Below, one piece after another: positions 7,465-15,788 of a DNA stretch of 32,028 bases. Location: positions 1 to 32,028 of the forward strand of contig LT642219.1 of NCBI GenBank assembly GCA_900128585.1, in the 5' to 3' direction. Under the pieces are notes generated by a model. That model searched no databases and had not been told where the DNA came from. It saw only the letters and a list, made by a program, of their open reading frames with translations. Numbering within the stretch: position 1 is the first letter of the stretch; each line of letters begins with the position of its first letter. A program made the position numbers and the translations under genes. The stretch is from Stramenopiles sp. TOSAG23-3 (taxonomy: Eukaryota > Sar).

Positions 7465-10026
7465 ATGGCAGCGTCGGGCGCCAGCGGTGGTGGCGTGAGC
7501 GGTAGTTTGCTGCGGTGGATAAACACTTACGGACACAATGTACAGTCAACAGAACAGCTCGAAGACGGCAAAGTGTTCTTGCAAATTTTGAACGAATCGC
7601 ACCTTCGACTCCACTCCACGTCTTACGTGGAGCAGGGCTCGGGGTCGTTTGAAAAGATTTTTAAGGTCCTGTCGAAGGCGTTGGGTTTTCCGGCGGACGA
7701 AATCAGAAACACAGCGGAGAAGCACTCGCTGAGCACGGCACAACTAGTCCTCGGGGCAGTCTTGCGCAGCGAAGGCAAACAGAAATGCATTCAACAAATT
7801 ATGGTCCTAGCAGAAAACGACCAAGCGGACCTTATGAGTAGCATTCAAGAAGTTATGCAACTGTTCCCGGAAGAGTCCGATGGACTCGGGGACTCCTCCC
7901 TAAACGACTCTCGACTCAGTGCAAAGAGCAGCATATTTTCACCGGCCCAGAACAGCGTGGGCGCCGCCACCCCTGCCTCCGTGTTCAGCATCACCAGCAT
8001 AACTTCCAGTTCGAGCAGCGAAAGAACCCCGTTGGAAAAAATTCAAGCTCGAAGGTACAAGCGCGAGAACGAGGCTCTCAGGGATGAAAATGACGCCATG
8101 AAGAAACAAATTGAAGAGCTAAAAGACGCCAATGCGGATCTCACGAAACAGCAGAAAGCGACCCTTGCCGACCAGGAGAGGGTGCGAACGCGCTGGGAAA
8201 TGAAGTTTGCCAGCTTTGAAGACGATTTCAGGGAGTCCAGCTTACAGCAAGACGAAGAACGGAATAGGCTTGCGCAGGAGCTTGACGCTTCCAAGCAGTG
8301 CAGCAAAGAAATGAGCGAGACCATTACTACACTTCGCGACGAACTTGAGTGCTCCAAAGTGGCCGCGGAGAAGGCTGGCAAAGCAGAACTCGCACTGACC
8401 AAGTGCAAGAAAAAACTTGAAGAAGCGGGAGATTACCGTGCCCAGATCAAGAAGATGGAAGAGAATTTGAAAAGCCTGCTCGCCCGTGCTACCAGAGCTG
8501 AGAAAAAATGTGACGGGATTCCCTCCCTGAAAGAGCAGGTAGGTGAGTACCAGAGGGAGCTGACAAACGCGGAAGTGCGTCTGAGCGAACTGAATGCGAC
8601 AATCAAGCAACGGGACATAATCATTGCCACCCTTCGAACGAAGAACGGAGAGTTGGAGAAAGAACACACGGAAAATGTAATCATGAAAGTCCAAGACATT
8701 GAAATGGAAAGCAACGCTGTCGCTGCGGATAGCAGCGGGGGGGAAACGTCAGCAACCATGGCGGAACTGAACCCGGACATCTTGGAACGCATAAAAGTCC
8801 TGGAAGAGACCAACAAGGAGCTGCAAGAGACATGCGACGCCGCTGACACGGACCAATTGCAGGAACTGCGGAAAAAGTGTGAAGACATGACTCGACTGAA
8901 GTCGTCGTTTGAGGAAAAGTACCATGAAAAGTCTCATGACGTTGTGTCGCTTGAGGAAAAGTTAGAATCCTCCGATTCCCACGCTGCGCAATTGGACTTT
9001 CAAATTAAAGACCTGAGGGAGGAAGTTCAAAGCTTGAAAGCTAATCTTGAGTCTTCGACCGAAATGCACATGCAGGCCCTCGACGATGCCATGTTTGAGC
9101 AAGAAATAGAAGAAGAGCGGGGCCTAGCCCGTCTCAACGACCTTGAGAGCCGGTACGCTCGCTACTGTGACCTTCATAACACATCGGACGATGTGTACCA
9201 GAAGAAAATATCAAAGATGAAAGAGCAGGCAAGCGCGTTGAGGGTGTCGTTGGCCGAGCACGAAACGCGGCTCTTCACGGAAAGAACGGAGAGCGAGGCA
9301 AAAATAGCGTCCATGATGGCTGAAATAAACACTGTTCGTGCTGAATACGAAAAGTACCAAGGCTACTACAAGAAAGGGAAACCAGCGTATGAAAAACTGA
9401 AGAAAAAGCTGGCCAAGTACGAAAATATGCTGAAAAGGGGAAAAGTTGCCCTTGACAATGCGTCCAAAAAATGTGAAATTGAGGTCAAAGCGAGGCAATA
9501 TGCTGATGACGTGCGGGATGCCATGAAGAATGAGAACAATAATCTAAAGAAAGAAGTCACTGGTTTGTTGGAAGAACTTCACCAACCTGGGAGTAAAATG
9601 GCCAAGTTGAGAAGCGAATTGCAGACCGTCTCCATGCTCAAGGATGCAATCGGGCGGGAGTTAGAAGAAGTCAAGGGGAAGATGAAAGCCTTGGAGGGGG
9701 AAAATCGGGAACTGAAAGCCAATAGTACGCACCTTCGGTTGAAGCTGGAACGTCTCTCTGCCCTGGATAGTAAGTCCCCCTCGGCGATGAGGCGGAACCA
9801 CTCGCCCAGGCTGGTTCCCACTTCACCCGTTCGAACTCCCAGTGGTAAAGAAAACAATGTAAGGCTTTCGTCGAGGCGCAGCGACAAAGTAGGCGGCGCT
9901 CGACGCGTAACAGTAGGCAGTGAGCAGAAAGGTTTAAGACGCAGCAGCCAAGAGAACAGGGAAAAGGATGTGGTGGTGGAAGGCATTGAAGCCCAAGATC
10001 AACCTTCGCAGTGCCAACAGCAATAA
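7465..10026 (+). CDS. Hook-like protein: N-terminal Hook/CH domain plus long coiled coil
   Basis: Predicted 853-residue microtubule-motor adaptor. The start ATG at 7465 is the first in frame. Residues about 10-135 resemble the Hook N-terminal calponin-homology-like domain: LLRWINTYGHN, EQLEDGKVFLQILNE, then LVLGAVLRSEGKQKCIQQIM and a following helix SIQEVMQLF, the arrangement of Hook proteins that contact dynein light intermediate chain. Residues about 195-765 are coiled coil. The tail is basic and disordered, with S/T-P sites (NHSPR, PTSPVRTPSG) and a KEN sequence at residues 795-797. Hook proteins link dynein to cargo or act in cilia and spindle positioning; which applies here is unknown. 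The KEN box and proline-directed sites would fit cell-cycle control (inference). The gene is convergent with the ankyrin gene, with 256 bases between the stop codons. Confidence 0.75.
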   Translation: MAASGASGGGVSGSLLRWINTYGHNVQSTEQLEDGKVFLQILNESHLRLHSTSYVEQGSGSFEKIFKVLSKALGFPADEIRNTAEKHSLSTAQLVLGAVLRSEGKQKCIQQIMVLAENDQADLMSSIQEVMQLFPEESDGLGDSSLNDSRLSAKSSIFSPAQNSVGAATPASVFSITSITSSSSSERTPLEKIQARRYKRENEALRDENDAMKKQIEELKDANADLTKQQKATLADQERVRTRWEMKFASFEDDFRESSLQQDEERNRLAQELDASKQCSKEMSETITTLRDELECSKVAAEKAGKAELALTKCKKKLEEAGDYRAQIKKMEENLKSLLARATRAEKKCDGIPSLKEQVGEYQRELTNAEVRLSELNATIKQRDIIIATLRTKNGELEKEHTENVIMKVQDIEMESNAVAADSSGGETSATMAELNPDILERIKVLEETNKELQETCDAADTDQLQELRKKCEDMTRLKSSFEEKYHEKSHDVVSLEEKLESSDSHAAQLDFQIKDLREEVQSLKANLESSTEMHMQALDDAMFEQEIEEERGLARLNDLESRYARYCDLHNTSDDVYQKKISKMKEQASALRVSLAEHETRLFTERTESEAKIASMMAEINTVRAEYEKYQGYYKKGKPAYEKLKKKLAKYENMLKRGKVALDNASKKCEIEVKARQYADDVRDAMKNENNNLKKEVTGLLEELHQPGSKMAKLRSELQTVSMLKDAIGRELEEVKGKMKALEGENRELKANSTHLRLKLERLSALDSKSPSAMRRNHSPRLVPTSPVRTPSGKENNVRLSSRRSDKVGGARRVTVGSEQKGLRRSSQENREKDVVVEGIEAQDQPSQCQQQ

Positions 10027-10282
10027 AGCGTAAGATGTGTAAACTTTAAAACAAAATTAAGGCTGTTATTTGAGTAATTGAAATTTTCCTTATATGGTAA
10101 GTAAAATAATGTTCATTACACTCGGTTATCTCAGCTAGGAACTCTTATATCAGAAGTATAAAACTCGTAAGATGCTGTGTCTTCAATTCTCGCAGTTACT
10201 TCGTGCCTTATTTTGCTAGTAATCTTAAGAATTACTTCGTAGAATTCTGAGCTTAAACTTTCTCTCTCGAAAGAGTTAAGAA
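10027..10282. terminator. Shared 3' region of convergent genes with conserved 3'-end element
   Basis: Between two stop codons. It holds a copy of the 3' element (AAGGCTGTTATTTGAG, about 10060-10075, plus strand) also seen near 15740, 20630 and 21920. It also holds TAAGAATTACTTCGTA at 10226-10241, identical to 4023-4038. Probably the cleavage/polyadenylation zones of both genes; the function is inferred from position only. Confidence 0.4.
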
Positions 10283-11737
10283 TCATCTTTTTACGGTACT
10301 AATGTTCCGTGTCGGACTCCGATAGTATCGTCTACAGATGCAGCGATCGTCTCGGTCAGCGGCGTCCACCTGCACCTTTTTCTCTTTCCCGTTGATCTTC
10401 CTCAGAATTTCACTCGCGCCTTTTTCTTTTCTATGTACAGCTACGTCTAACGGAGTCTGATCCTTGTCGTTCTTTGCGCGTACACCCATCGGAAATTTTG
10501 AGACAAGGCTTTCAATAGCCCCACAGCTCCCTTCAAAAGCTGCGTGGTGTAAAGGTAGCCTCTTTTTGCAATCAACGCGCTTGGCCCCACACCCGTACTT
10601 CTTCAGGATGAACCGGATTGTATCCTGCTGCTCGTCCTCGGTCATGCGAGAACATTGACGAAGGGCGTCGATTATGGGAAGGGTAGAGGGTTTGGGCACG
10701 TGTCTGTAGCTCAGGGGTACGTGCTCAGACTGTGAAATGTTTTGCCGCTTGCAAAATTCTTCAGGGGTCATTTCATGCGTTTTAACAACCATGTCCAACG
10801 CGCGCTTGACCTCCTCTTCGTACACTTTCAGGATGAATGAGACTGAAGCCTTGGGCGTGTCCGCGGTCAAATGATGAAGGGCGTTCCAGCCTACTTTATT
10901 GGCGATAATGACAGAGGAGGGGTCAAGCTTTACAAGCTGACACACGCTGTCAACGCTTGCACCGTACATAACAGCCGTGAACAACGGAGTCAGGCCGTTT
11001 TTCACCAAGTGCAAAGTTTCCTTCGCAACCGAATTCACTAAGTCCGACACATTTTTCCACTTTCTTTTTCCGTTGTCAATGACCAATTCCTCACTGTCCT
11101 CCTCTTCTTCACCAAATATCCACTTTGCAATTAGCTCCTCTACGCCTTCTCTTGAAATTACTTCGAAGACGTCTGCGTCATCAGTTGCTGCTTCATTCGC
11201 CGCCCGTTCGTCCGACCCCCCCTTATTTCCAGTGCTACCCGTTTCCGCATCTTCCACTGCTTGCAAGGCCTTCTCCTTTATGACTTCCGCGATTTGAGCA
11301 ATAGTCGGCATGTTATCTTTCTCTAGCATGGACTCTCCGACCATTCTATACACTTGCCTGAGAAACAATTTGACAACATGTACTGGATTTGTGTCTCGCC
11401 AAGCCCCAGAGCATTCCCAGAAAGAATTAATCGGCTTTGTGCACTCGCACTTGGCTTCCTTTGCAAGACGCAACAGCTTTTTCTCTTCAAAGCTGGTCAA
11501 ACTCTTGTGAATGTCTTTCATGTACTGGATATGCTTGCGTTGTTTTCTCTTTTCCTTTGTTTTCGGGCAAGAAGCGGAATGTTTCATATGCTTATGACAG
11601 CTATACCCCCCCTGTTCAGACGAGAACTCCCCGTAAGGCTTACCGTATTTTCCAACAGTATGCGCCATGCAGTTGTCTGCACCAAAACCATTCAGCTGGC
11701 AGTATGCACAGTGAACTTTGGTTTCGACCTCCGCCAT
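10283..11737 (-). CDS. Ankyrin-repeat protein with N-terminal Cys/His cluster
   Basis: 484 residues, ATG at 11735-11737. The N-terminus has a Cys/His-rich module (C10, C13, C23, H26, C47, H48, H50, H53, C57) followed by a basic stretch KEKRKQRKH. This looks like a zinc-binding module, but I cannot name it. The middle is mixed charged helix with a very acidic stretch (GEEEEDSEELVIDNGK). Ankyrin-type repeats follow in two places: GLTPLFTAVMYGASVDSVCQ with WNALHHLTADTP, and later RLPLHHAAFEGSCGAIESLV with DQTPLDVAVHRKEKGASEIL. The tail is basic (DRCICRRYYRSPTRN). Ankyrin repeats bind proteins and the zinc-like module may bind protein or nucleic acid, so a regulatory adaptor role is plausible but unproven. 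No signal or membrane segment. The gene is convergent with the Hook-like gene. Confidence 0.75.
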   Translation of the reverse strand: MAEVETKVHCAYCQLNGFGADNCMAHTVGKYGKPYGEFSSEQGGYSCHKHMKHSASCPKTKEKRKQRKHIQYMKDIHKSLTSFEEKKLLRLAKEAKCECTKPINSFWECSGAWRDTNPVHVVKLFLRQVYRMVGESMLEKDNMPTIAQIAEVIKEKALQAVEDAETGSTGNKGGSDERAANEAATDDADVFEVISREGVEELIAKWIFGEEEEDSEELVIDNGKRKWKNVSDLVNSVAKETLHLVKNGLTPLFTAVMYGASVDSVCQLVKLDPSSVIIANKVGWNALHHLTADTPKASVSFILKVYEEEVKRALDMVVKTHEMTPEEFCKRQNISQSEHVPLSYRHVPKPSTLPIIDALRQCSRMTEDEQQDTIRFILKKYGCGAKRVDCKKRLPLHHAAFEGSCGAIESLVSKFPMGVRAKNDKDQTPLDVAVHRKEKGASEILRKINGKEKKVQVDAADRDDRCICRRYYRSPTRNISTVKR

Positions 11738-12612
11738 TATTGTTTCACTCGGTTTGTTCTATGTGTAATGTAAAGTGAAAGTAACTTGTTCGATAGACAC
11801 TGTCGCAGTCTTGACCTGGATATACTTTGTTCTTCATCGTTCCTTCCATATTGTATTTCATTGGATTCCATTCTTTGTACTTTACACATATAATTATAAT
11901 GTATATACTGATCTATAAAAGTGCGCCAAAACCAATACCAACGAGAAACATCCACATCCATCTCATCAATTATTTATCACCAAGTATTTACTATTTTTGT
12001 TGAGCAAATACGACAAACAACAACTGATGCGCTTTCTATAATTTGCAATTATAAACAATGCTGTGCTTATATTATATAAATAATTAACTATAGTAAATAC
12101 TACGAGACTCCTCGTACTACTCCTCGTACAGCTTATACGATGATTAGATATAATAAATTAATAACAAAAAATGTGCGAAGAAGATAGAAGTAGAAGAGAG
12201 AAGTGAAAAAAAGGAAAAAAACAACACAAAAAAACAAATAACTAATAAGTGGGTGTTCAAGTTGTAACCCGGACAACATAAACACAGCACTATAGACGAC
12301 GATAAATATTCATCTCAAAAAAAAACAAACAAAAAACAAAAAAAAAGAAACTGACGACTGAAAAACCGCGGCTGCCGTTATATTTTTTATATTAAAATAT
12401 TAATGTTTTTTTATAAAATATTAAGCAAAAGAACCACCATTCTATTATACCAAAGACGACTGTAGTCGTAGTCTACGTACAATACTTCGAGTTTTTTGTT
12501 CAGAAACAAGCCAGAATGAAAAGAGATATCAATTTTAAACAAAGTAAACGATTTATCTATTTCCCGCCATTTCATAGTTATTGTAAAAACTAAACTGAAG
12601 ACGAACTTAGTT
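11738..12612. other. AT-rich intergenic region
   Basis: 875 bases between the ankyrin gene (minus) and the selenoprotein-like gene (plus), so it should contain divergent promoters. It includes A-rich runs around 12200-12240 and 12318-12350, and paired CTCCTCGTAC sequences at 12110-12128. The open frames here are AT-driven and unconvincing. Confidence 0.5.
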
Positions 12613-13296
12613 ATGTCGTCTTGAGGGGGTGGGGCCACTGTCGAGAGCGACGTTGCGAGCATTCGCATAGACCTCCGTCACGGAACTAGCTGAGGTTTTC
12701 CGGCATTCGCACGAAAGGTGGCTCGGCAGATTAAACGACGATGCTCGCGTGCTGGTTTTTCTGTAAATGTCGTCTGTGCTCCCAGTGTGCCATTGAGTTT
12801 CGAAGTGTCTGTCTCTGGTAAAGTCGTCCACTCAAAGCTAAACGGCCAAGGTTTTATCTCTACCAAAGAGAAGCTTTCGTCGTGCATGAAGAAGATTCTT
12901 AAAATATTGAGAGCTCCAGCTCCAGAGCAGGGGAATCTAACATTGCCTGAGGATAGCGGTACGTCTCTTTTTACCGCGCTGTAATTTTTTTTGTGGGGGG
13001 GGTGGACATTCTTGCGGTATTAGTTGCTTATGAACTGCGTAGGCGCTGAAACCAATCTTCCAACTTTGTTTGGACAGTTTCCTAGCAGTGAAGCTTCAAG
13101 TTGTTGAACATATCTAATATCAAGAGTGTCTGTACTATTACGTTTTTTTTTTTCAGTAAGTATATATTCGAGAAAAAAATATTTTACTCTTGCAGACACC
13201 GATGTGGATGTGTGTCGTGACATCGCCGTGCAAAAACCATCCGTCGTTCTGAAACTGAAATGTTCACTTTCTCCTTTCAAAATCCCATTAAATTAG
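12613..13296 (+). CDS. Candidate Rdx-family (SelW/SelH-like) selenoprotein with two in-frame UGA codons
   Basis: Reading from the ATG at 12613 gives MSSU, then SIRIDLRHGTSUGFPAF, LARQIK-like helix, FEVSVSGKVVHSKLNGQGF and KLSSCMKKILKIL. This is the thioredoxin-like Rdx fold of selenoproteins W and H: first strand, redox loop, helix, then the FEV-x-GK-x-HSK-x-GxGF hairpin. U marks UGA at 12622-12624 (residue 4) and 12691-12693 (residue 27). The second sits exactly where Rdx proteins carry Sec of CxxU. No ATG lies between the second UGA and the conserved hairpin, so translation must cross UGA or come from an unseen upstream exon. Unspliced, the protein ends at 12984 (123 codons). With the intron 12959-13195 removed, it continues in frame to TAG 13294-13296 (148 codons). 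A SECIS-like hairpin lies at 13026-13094. Oddities: Gly replaces the usual Cys three residues before Sec, and there is an extra UGA at the N-terminus. Confidence 0.6.
12622..12624 (+). other. In-frame UGA, candidate selenocysteine codon 1
   Basis: Fourth codon after the ATG at 12613 in the Rdx-like frame. It would give MSSU at the extreme N-terminus, outside the conserved fold. It is less certain than the second UGA, because an upstream exon or another start could bypass it. Confidence 0.35.
12691..12693 (+). other. In-frame UGA, candidate selenocysteine codon 2 (redox loop)
   Basis: UGA at the position of the redox-active Sec in SelW/SelH-type proteins, between strand SIRIDL and helix PAFARKVARQIKRR. 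The local motif is G-T-S-U-G-F. Reading frame, spacing to the downstream FEV hairpin and the nearby SECIS-like hairpin all support recoding. Confidence 0.55.
12959..13195 (+). other. Candidate intron in the selenoprotein-like gene
   Basis: The donor GCG|GTACGT at 12959 and the pyrimidine-rich acceptor ACTCTTGCAG| ending at 13195 bracket 237 bases. Joining them keeps the reading frame (G|AC makes Asp) and adds a 33-codon exon starting DTDVDVCRDIAVQKPSVV, whose base composition looks coding, before TAG at 13294. Another acceptor-like site (poly-T then CAG) ends at 13156. The intron contains the alternative stop TAA (12982-12984) and the SECIS-like hairpin. Confidence 0.5.
13026..13094 (+). promoter_or_regulatory. 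SECIS-like RNA hairpin
   Basis: Quartet half ATGA at 13030-13033 faces GA at 13090-13091. Between them, helix II ACTGC(G)TAGG (13034-13043) pairs with CCTAGCAGT (13081-13089) with one bulged G. A second step CTG (13046-13048) pairs with CAG (13075-13077), then comes an unpaired AAA (13049-13051) and a mini-stem CCAA/TTGG (13052-13055/13070-13073) closing a 14-base loop, as in form 2 SECIS elements. The AAA is 15 bases from the quartet, slightly more than the usual spacing. It starts 46 bases after the unspliced stop codon. Confidence 0.55.
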
Positions 13297-14375
13297 TCGT
13301 AATAAATATATTGTCACCAAAGTAGTAATTTATCTTTACGCTCTGTACCTGTTATAATACCATCATAAAGATTTTACACCGATACGAAAGAAAAAAAGTA
13401 AAACAAAAAAAATTCCATTATTATATTATTTCAAATTAATTGATTGCAGCAGAAAGGAGACCGAAATTCCTTATTTTTAGCCATGATTTCCGCGGAGTTG
13501 TTAAAAAGAAAAAAGACGACCGTCGATGTTTTTTTTTACGTAAAATGTAATGGTAGACACCTGTTTTATAAAGTGTTCAATGTCCTTGGCGCGAAAAAAA
13601 ATCCGACTCGATTTTCAAAGTATGAAAGCGTTCGGGCAGAAAATGACAAATGAAAGGTACGAGGACGTCTAACTGCATAAGTTTAGACTAGACAATCGCT
13701 CCAATCACAACGCGCGTGACTCAACGAACGTTTATAAATTGTTTGCCCTCTAATGACTTGGAATTGTGGTTCCTAGGGACAATTGAACGTGAAATGGACG
13801 ATTAGGACAAAACGCCACCCGAACAAACACTTATTCATTTGTTGGTGGTAGAAAAATGGATCGTACGGACACAATAATTAACATTAGAAACTGTACGTTC
13901 AGCTTTAAATTTTTTTAAATAAACGTTTTTTCATAAAGATCTTTGCGTTTGAAATAGTTAACACAAAGTCCTTTCCCAATTTTCAATTCCGCGCCAAAGA
14001 TACTGATTTTTTGCAAGGAGGGCATTCTTCTGTTTTAATGCTGTGTCTATATATCGTAAAAATGAAGGGGAACATTTGGGTTTTTTTGGCTTCTTCTTCT
14101 TCATCACAACCTCCCGTCTCCCCCGCCGTGTGAAAGAATGTACCGTACCAGTAATAAAACCGGACGGAAATTTTTTTATTAAGAACTGAAAGTTACAAAC
14201 TAACCTCAATCTTCGTTCTTCCGAAGATAACTTTACATCAGTCTTCGTAGAAGAATAGCTACAACTTCCTTTCCTTTCTTAGTGTAAAAAATGTAAAGAC
14301 TATATTCTAAAAGTCCAGTACCTGTAGCATCAGAGGAGGAGCACAATAGATACACTTGGCAATAACGGTACGGGA
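13297..14375. other. Spacer with only weak small open frames
   Basis: About 1.1 kb. It contains a short plus-strand frame described separately (13483-13653), the 9-mer TACGAGGAC at 13658-13666, and otherwise AT-rich sequence. A 48-codon minus-strand frame (13958-14104, Lys-rich start) is open but has no recognisable features. The promoter of the nucleoside-hydrolase-like gene should lie at the right end. Confidence 0.45.
13483..13653 (+). CDS. Hypothetical small basic protein
   Basis: 56 codons from ATG 13483 (MISAELLKRKKTTVDVFFYV) to TGA 13651-13653, ending SKYESVRAENDK. An acceptor-like TTGATTGCAG ends at 13449 and the frame is open from there, so it could instead be a 3' exon of the gene before it. 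Amino-acid use is varied rather than low complexity. No family is recognised and it may be chance. Confidence 0.2.
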   Translation: MISAELLKRKKTTVDVFFYVKCNGRHLFYKVFNVLGAKKNPTRFSKYESVRAENDK

Positions 14376-15677
14376 ATGTGCGTTGATATCAAAATGCGCG
14401 CTGCGTACGAAAAGTGGAGGGACGCGTTTTACAACAGAAATTTGTCGACTACTCCTGCCTATGATGTGGTAGGCTTGCTTGCAGCACTCTGTATTGGCCG
14501 TCGTTGCTCCCCCGGCCGTTACTTTGACGTCGGCTCGGTCGACAATGTCACCCAAGAAGGCGCTGTCGTGTACAAGCTGAAAGAATCGTTCCGTTCAAAA
14601 GAAACATTGTCCTTGTTTAGAACGCTGGCGAACTTTGGAAAAGCGAATGTGAAGCTGATGATCATTACAGATTTTGGCGAGGAGTGTGACGACGAAGTCG
14701 CGTGCTTGCTGGCAGACAGGCTCCACAGAGAGGGATTGGCAAACGTTCGGTTTTTGTTTGTGACGAACCGGTTCGAGGAGCAGAGGGCACGGTTTGCCCG
14801 GTGGGGTGGAGACGTGTCCTTGGTGTCTTCTATTTACGAAGAAAACCGATTTGAAGAGTTTTTGAACTGGTGTGACGACAGTATTCGCATTGTTCTCCAG
14901 ATAGGCCCAATTCACGAACCGGGATTGATTCCGCGCGCGGCGAGGTGGCGGCCAGCACTAACTTGTAAATATAATTACGTGGTAGTCGGGACGTTCAATG
15001 GGGTTCCTGCCTTGAACGTCAAGGGCGATGCCAGGGCCTCCGCGCTGCACTTGATGAACGGTGCTGAGAAGAAAATAGTCGTGGATACAATGGGAGGTCT
15101 TGGGGCGTTTGAGTTTACGTGGAAGTCTCTGTCCGCTGTTTTCCCGAACATAAGCAAAGATGATAGAGATTCAATTGTAGAGCATGTGTGTAAAATTGGG
15201 TGGCGAAACTCGGTGGGACGAGCAAGTGCGAAGGCAGGTCTGCACGTCGCGCACCTCGTCTCTGCACCTGTTCGTGACTCCCCAGGGGGTGCAAATTACG
15301 CGACCGTAGCGAACATAGAGAGAGAGCTGGGGCGGGGGGTTGTCGGCTCGCGAAAATCAATAGAGTTGGCGGAAAGGTATTTAGACCGTTTGCAGCGTCA
15401 ACCCGTGCAAACCGCGATGAAACTGAAAGTGTTAGACGACGGGTCGACGAACAGTCCGCATGGCGCAACTGCAGCGTCAATTGTAAGTGGGTACGCGTAC
15501 ATTCTGGACTGCCTGCATCACTTTTTCGAAGTCCCCATCGAATTTTTCGAGTCTGGTTCAGCGGAAAACTGGAATGCTCAATGGGACACGCCGTCCGTCC
15601 AAGACGTCGAATCAGGGAAAGTGCAGGCCCCGTTCTTTGCTGATTCGGCGTTCGTATTGCGCGGGCAGTATTCATAA
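14376..15677 (+). CDS. Nucleoside-hydrolase-like protein
   Basis: 433 residues; ATG 14376 is the first after an in-frame TAG at 14325. Residues about 92-325 resemble inosine/uridine nucleoside hydrolases, which cleave the N-glycosidic bond of ribonucleosides in nucleoside salvage. The strand KLMIITDFGEECDDEVACLL carries the Asp cluster D99, D105 and D106 (family pattern DxDxxxDD at a calcium site). It is followed by FLFVTN, RIVLQIGPIHE, NVKGDARASALHL and KKIVVDTMGGLGAFEFTWKS, compatible with the alternating fold. Residues about 15-60 (TTPAYDVVGLLAALCIG) look like the C-terminal part of such a domain placed at the front, as if a tandem copy had been truncated. The key first Asp of DTDxGxDD is not clear, so activity is uncertain. 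The gene is convergent with the peptidase gene 111 bases away. Confidence 0.5.
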   Translation: MCVDIKMRAAYEKWRDAFYNRNLSTTPAYDVVGLLAALCIGRRCSPGRYFDVGSVDNVTQEGAVVYKLKESFRSKETLSLFRTLANFGKANVKLMIITDFGEECDDEVACLLADRLHREGLANVRFLFVTNRFEEQRARFARWGGDVSLVSSIYEENRFEEFLNWCDDSIRIVLQIGPIHEPGLIPRAARWRPALTCKYNYVVVGTFNGVPALNVKGDARASALHLMNGAEKKIVVDTMGGLGAFEFTWKSLSAVFPNISKDDRDSIVEHVCKIGWRNSVGRASAKAGLHVAHLVSAPVRDSPGGANYATVANIERELGRGVVGSRKSIELAERYLDRLQRQPVQTAMKLKVLDDGSTNSPHGATAASIVSGYAYILDCLHHFFEVPIEFFESGSAENWNAQWDTPSVQDVESGKVQAPFFADSAFVLRGQYS

Positions 15678-15788
15678 TTCCTGCGGTACCTTGGTATTTC
15701 GTGCGTAACGTTATTAGGATAAAGTTTTAAAAACAAGAAACTTGGCTGTTAAAGTTTAAAGTGTTTTCTGTTCTTCATAAAAATGTTT
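15678..15788. terminator. Short convergent 3' region with conserved element
   Basis: Only 111 bases lie between the stop codons of two convergent genes. It contains AAACTTGGCTGTTAAAG (about 15737-15753), a copy of the element found at other gene ends in this window. Confidence 0.4.

Noticed and set aside
13958-14104. 48-codon minus-strand frame with a Lys/Pro-rich start
   Set aside because: Short, no recognisable features, AT-rich surroundings; not distinguishable from chance.
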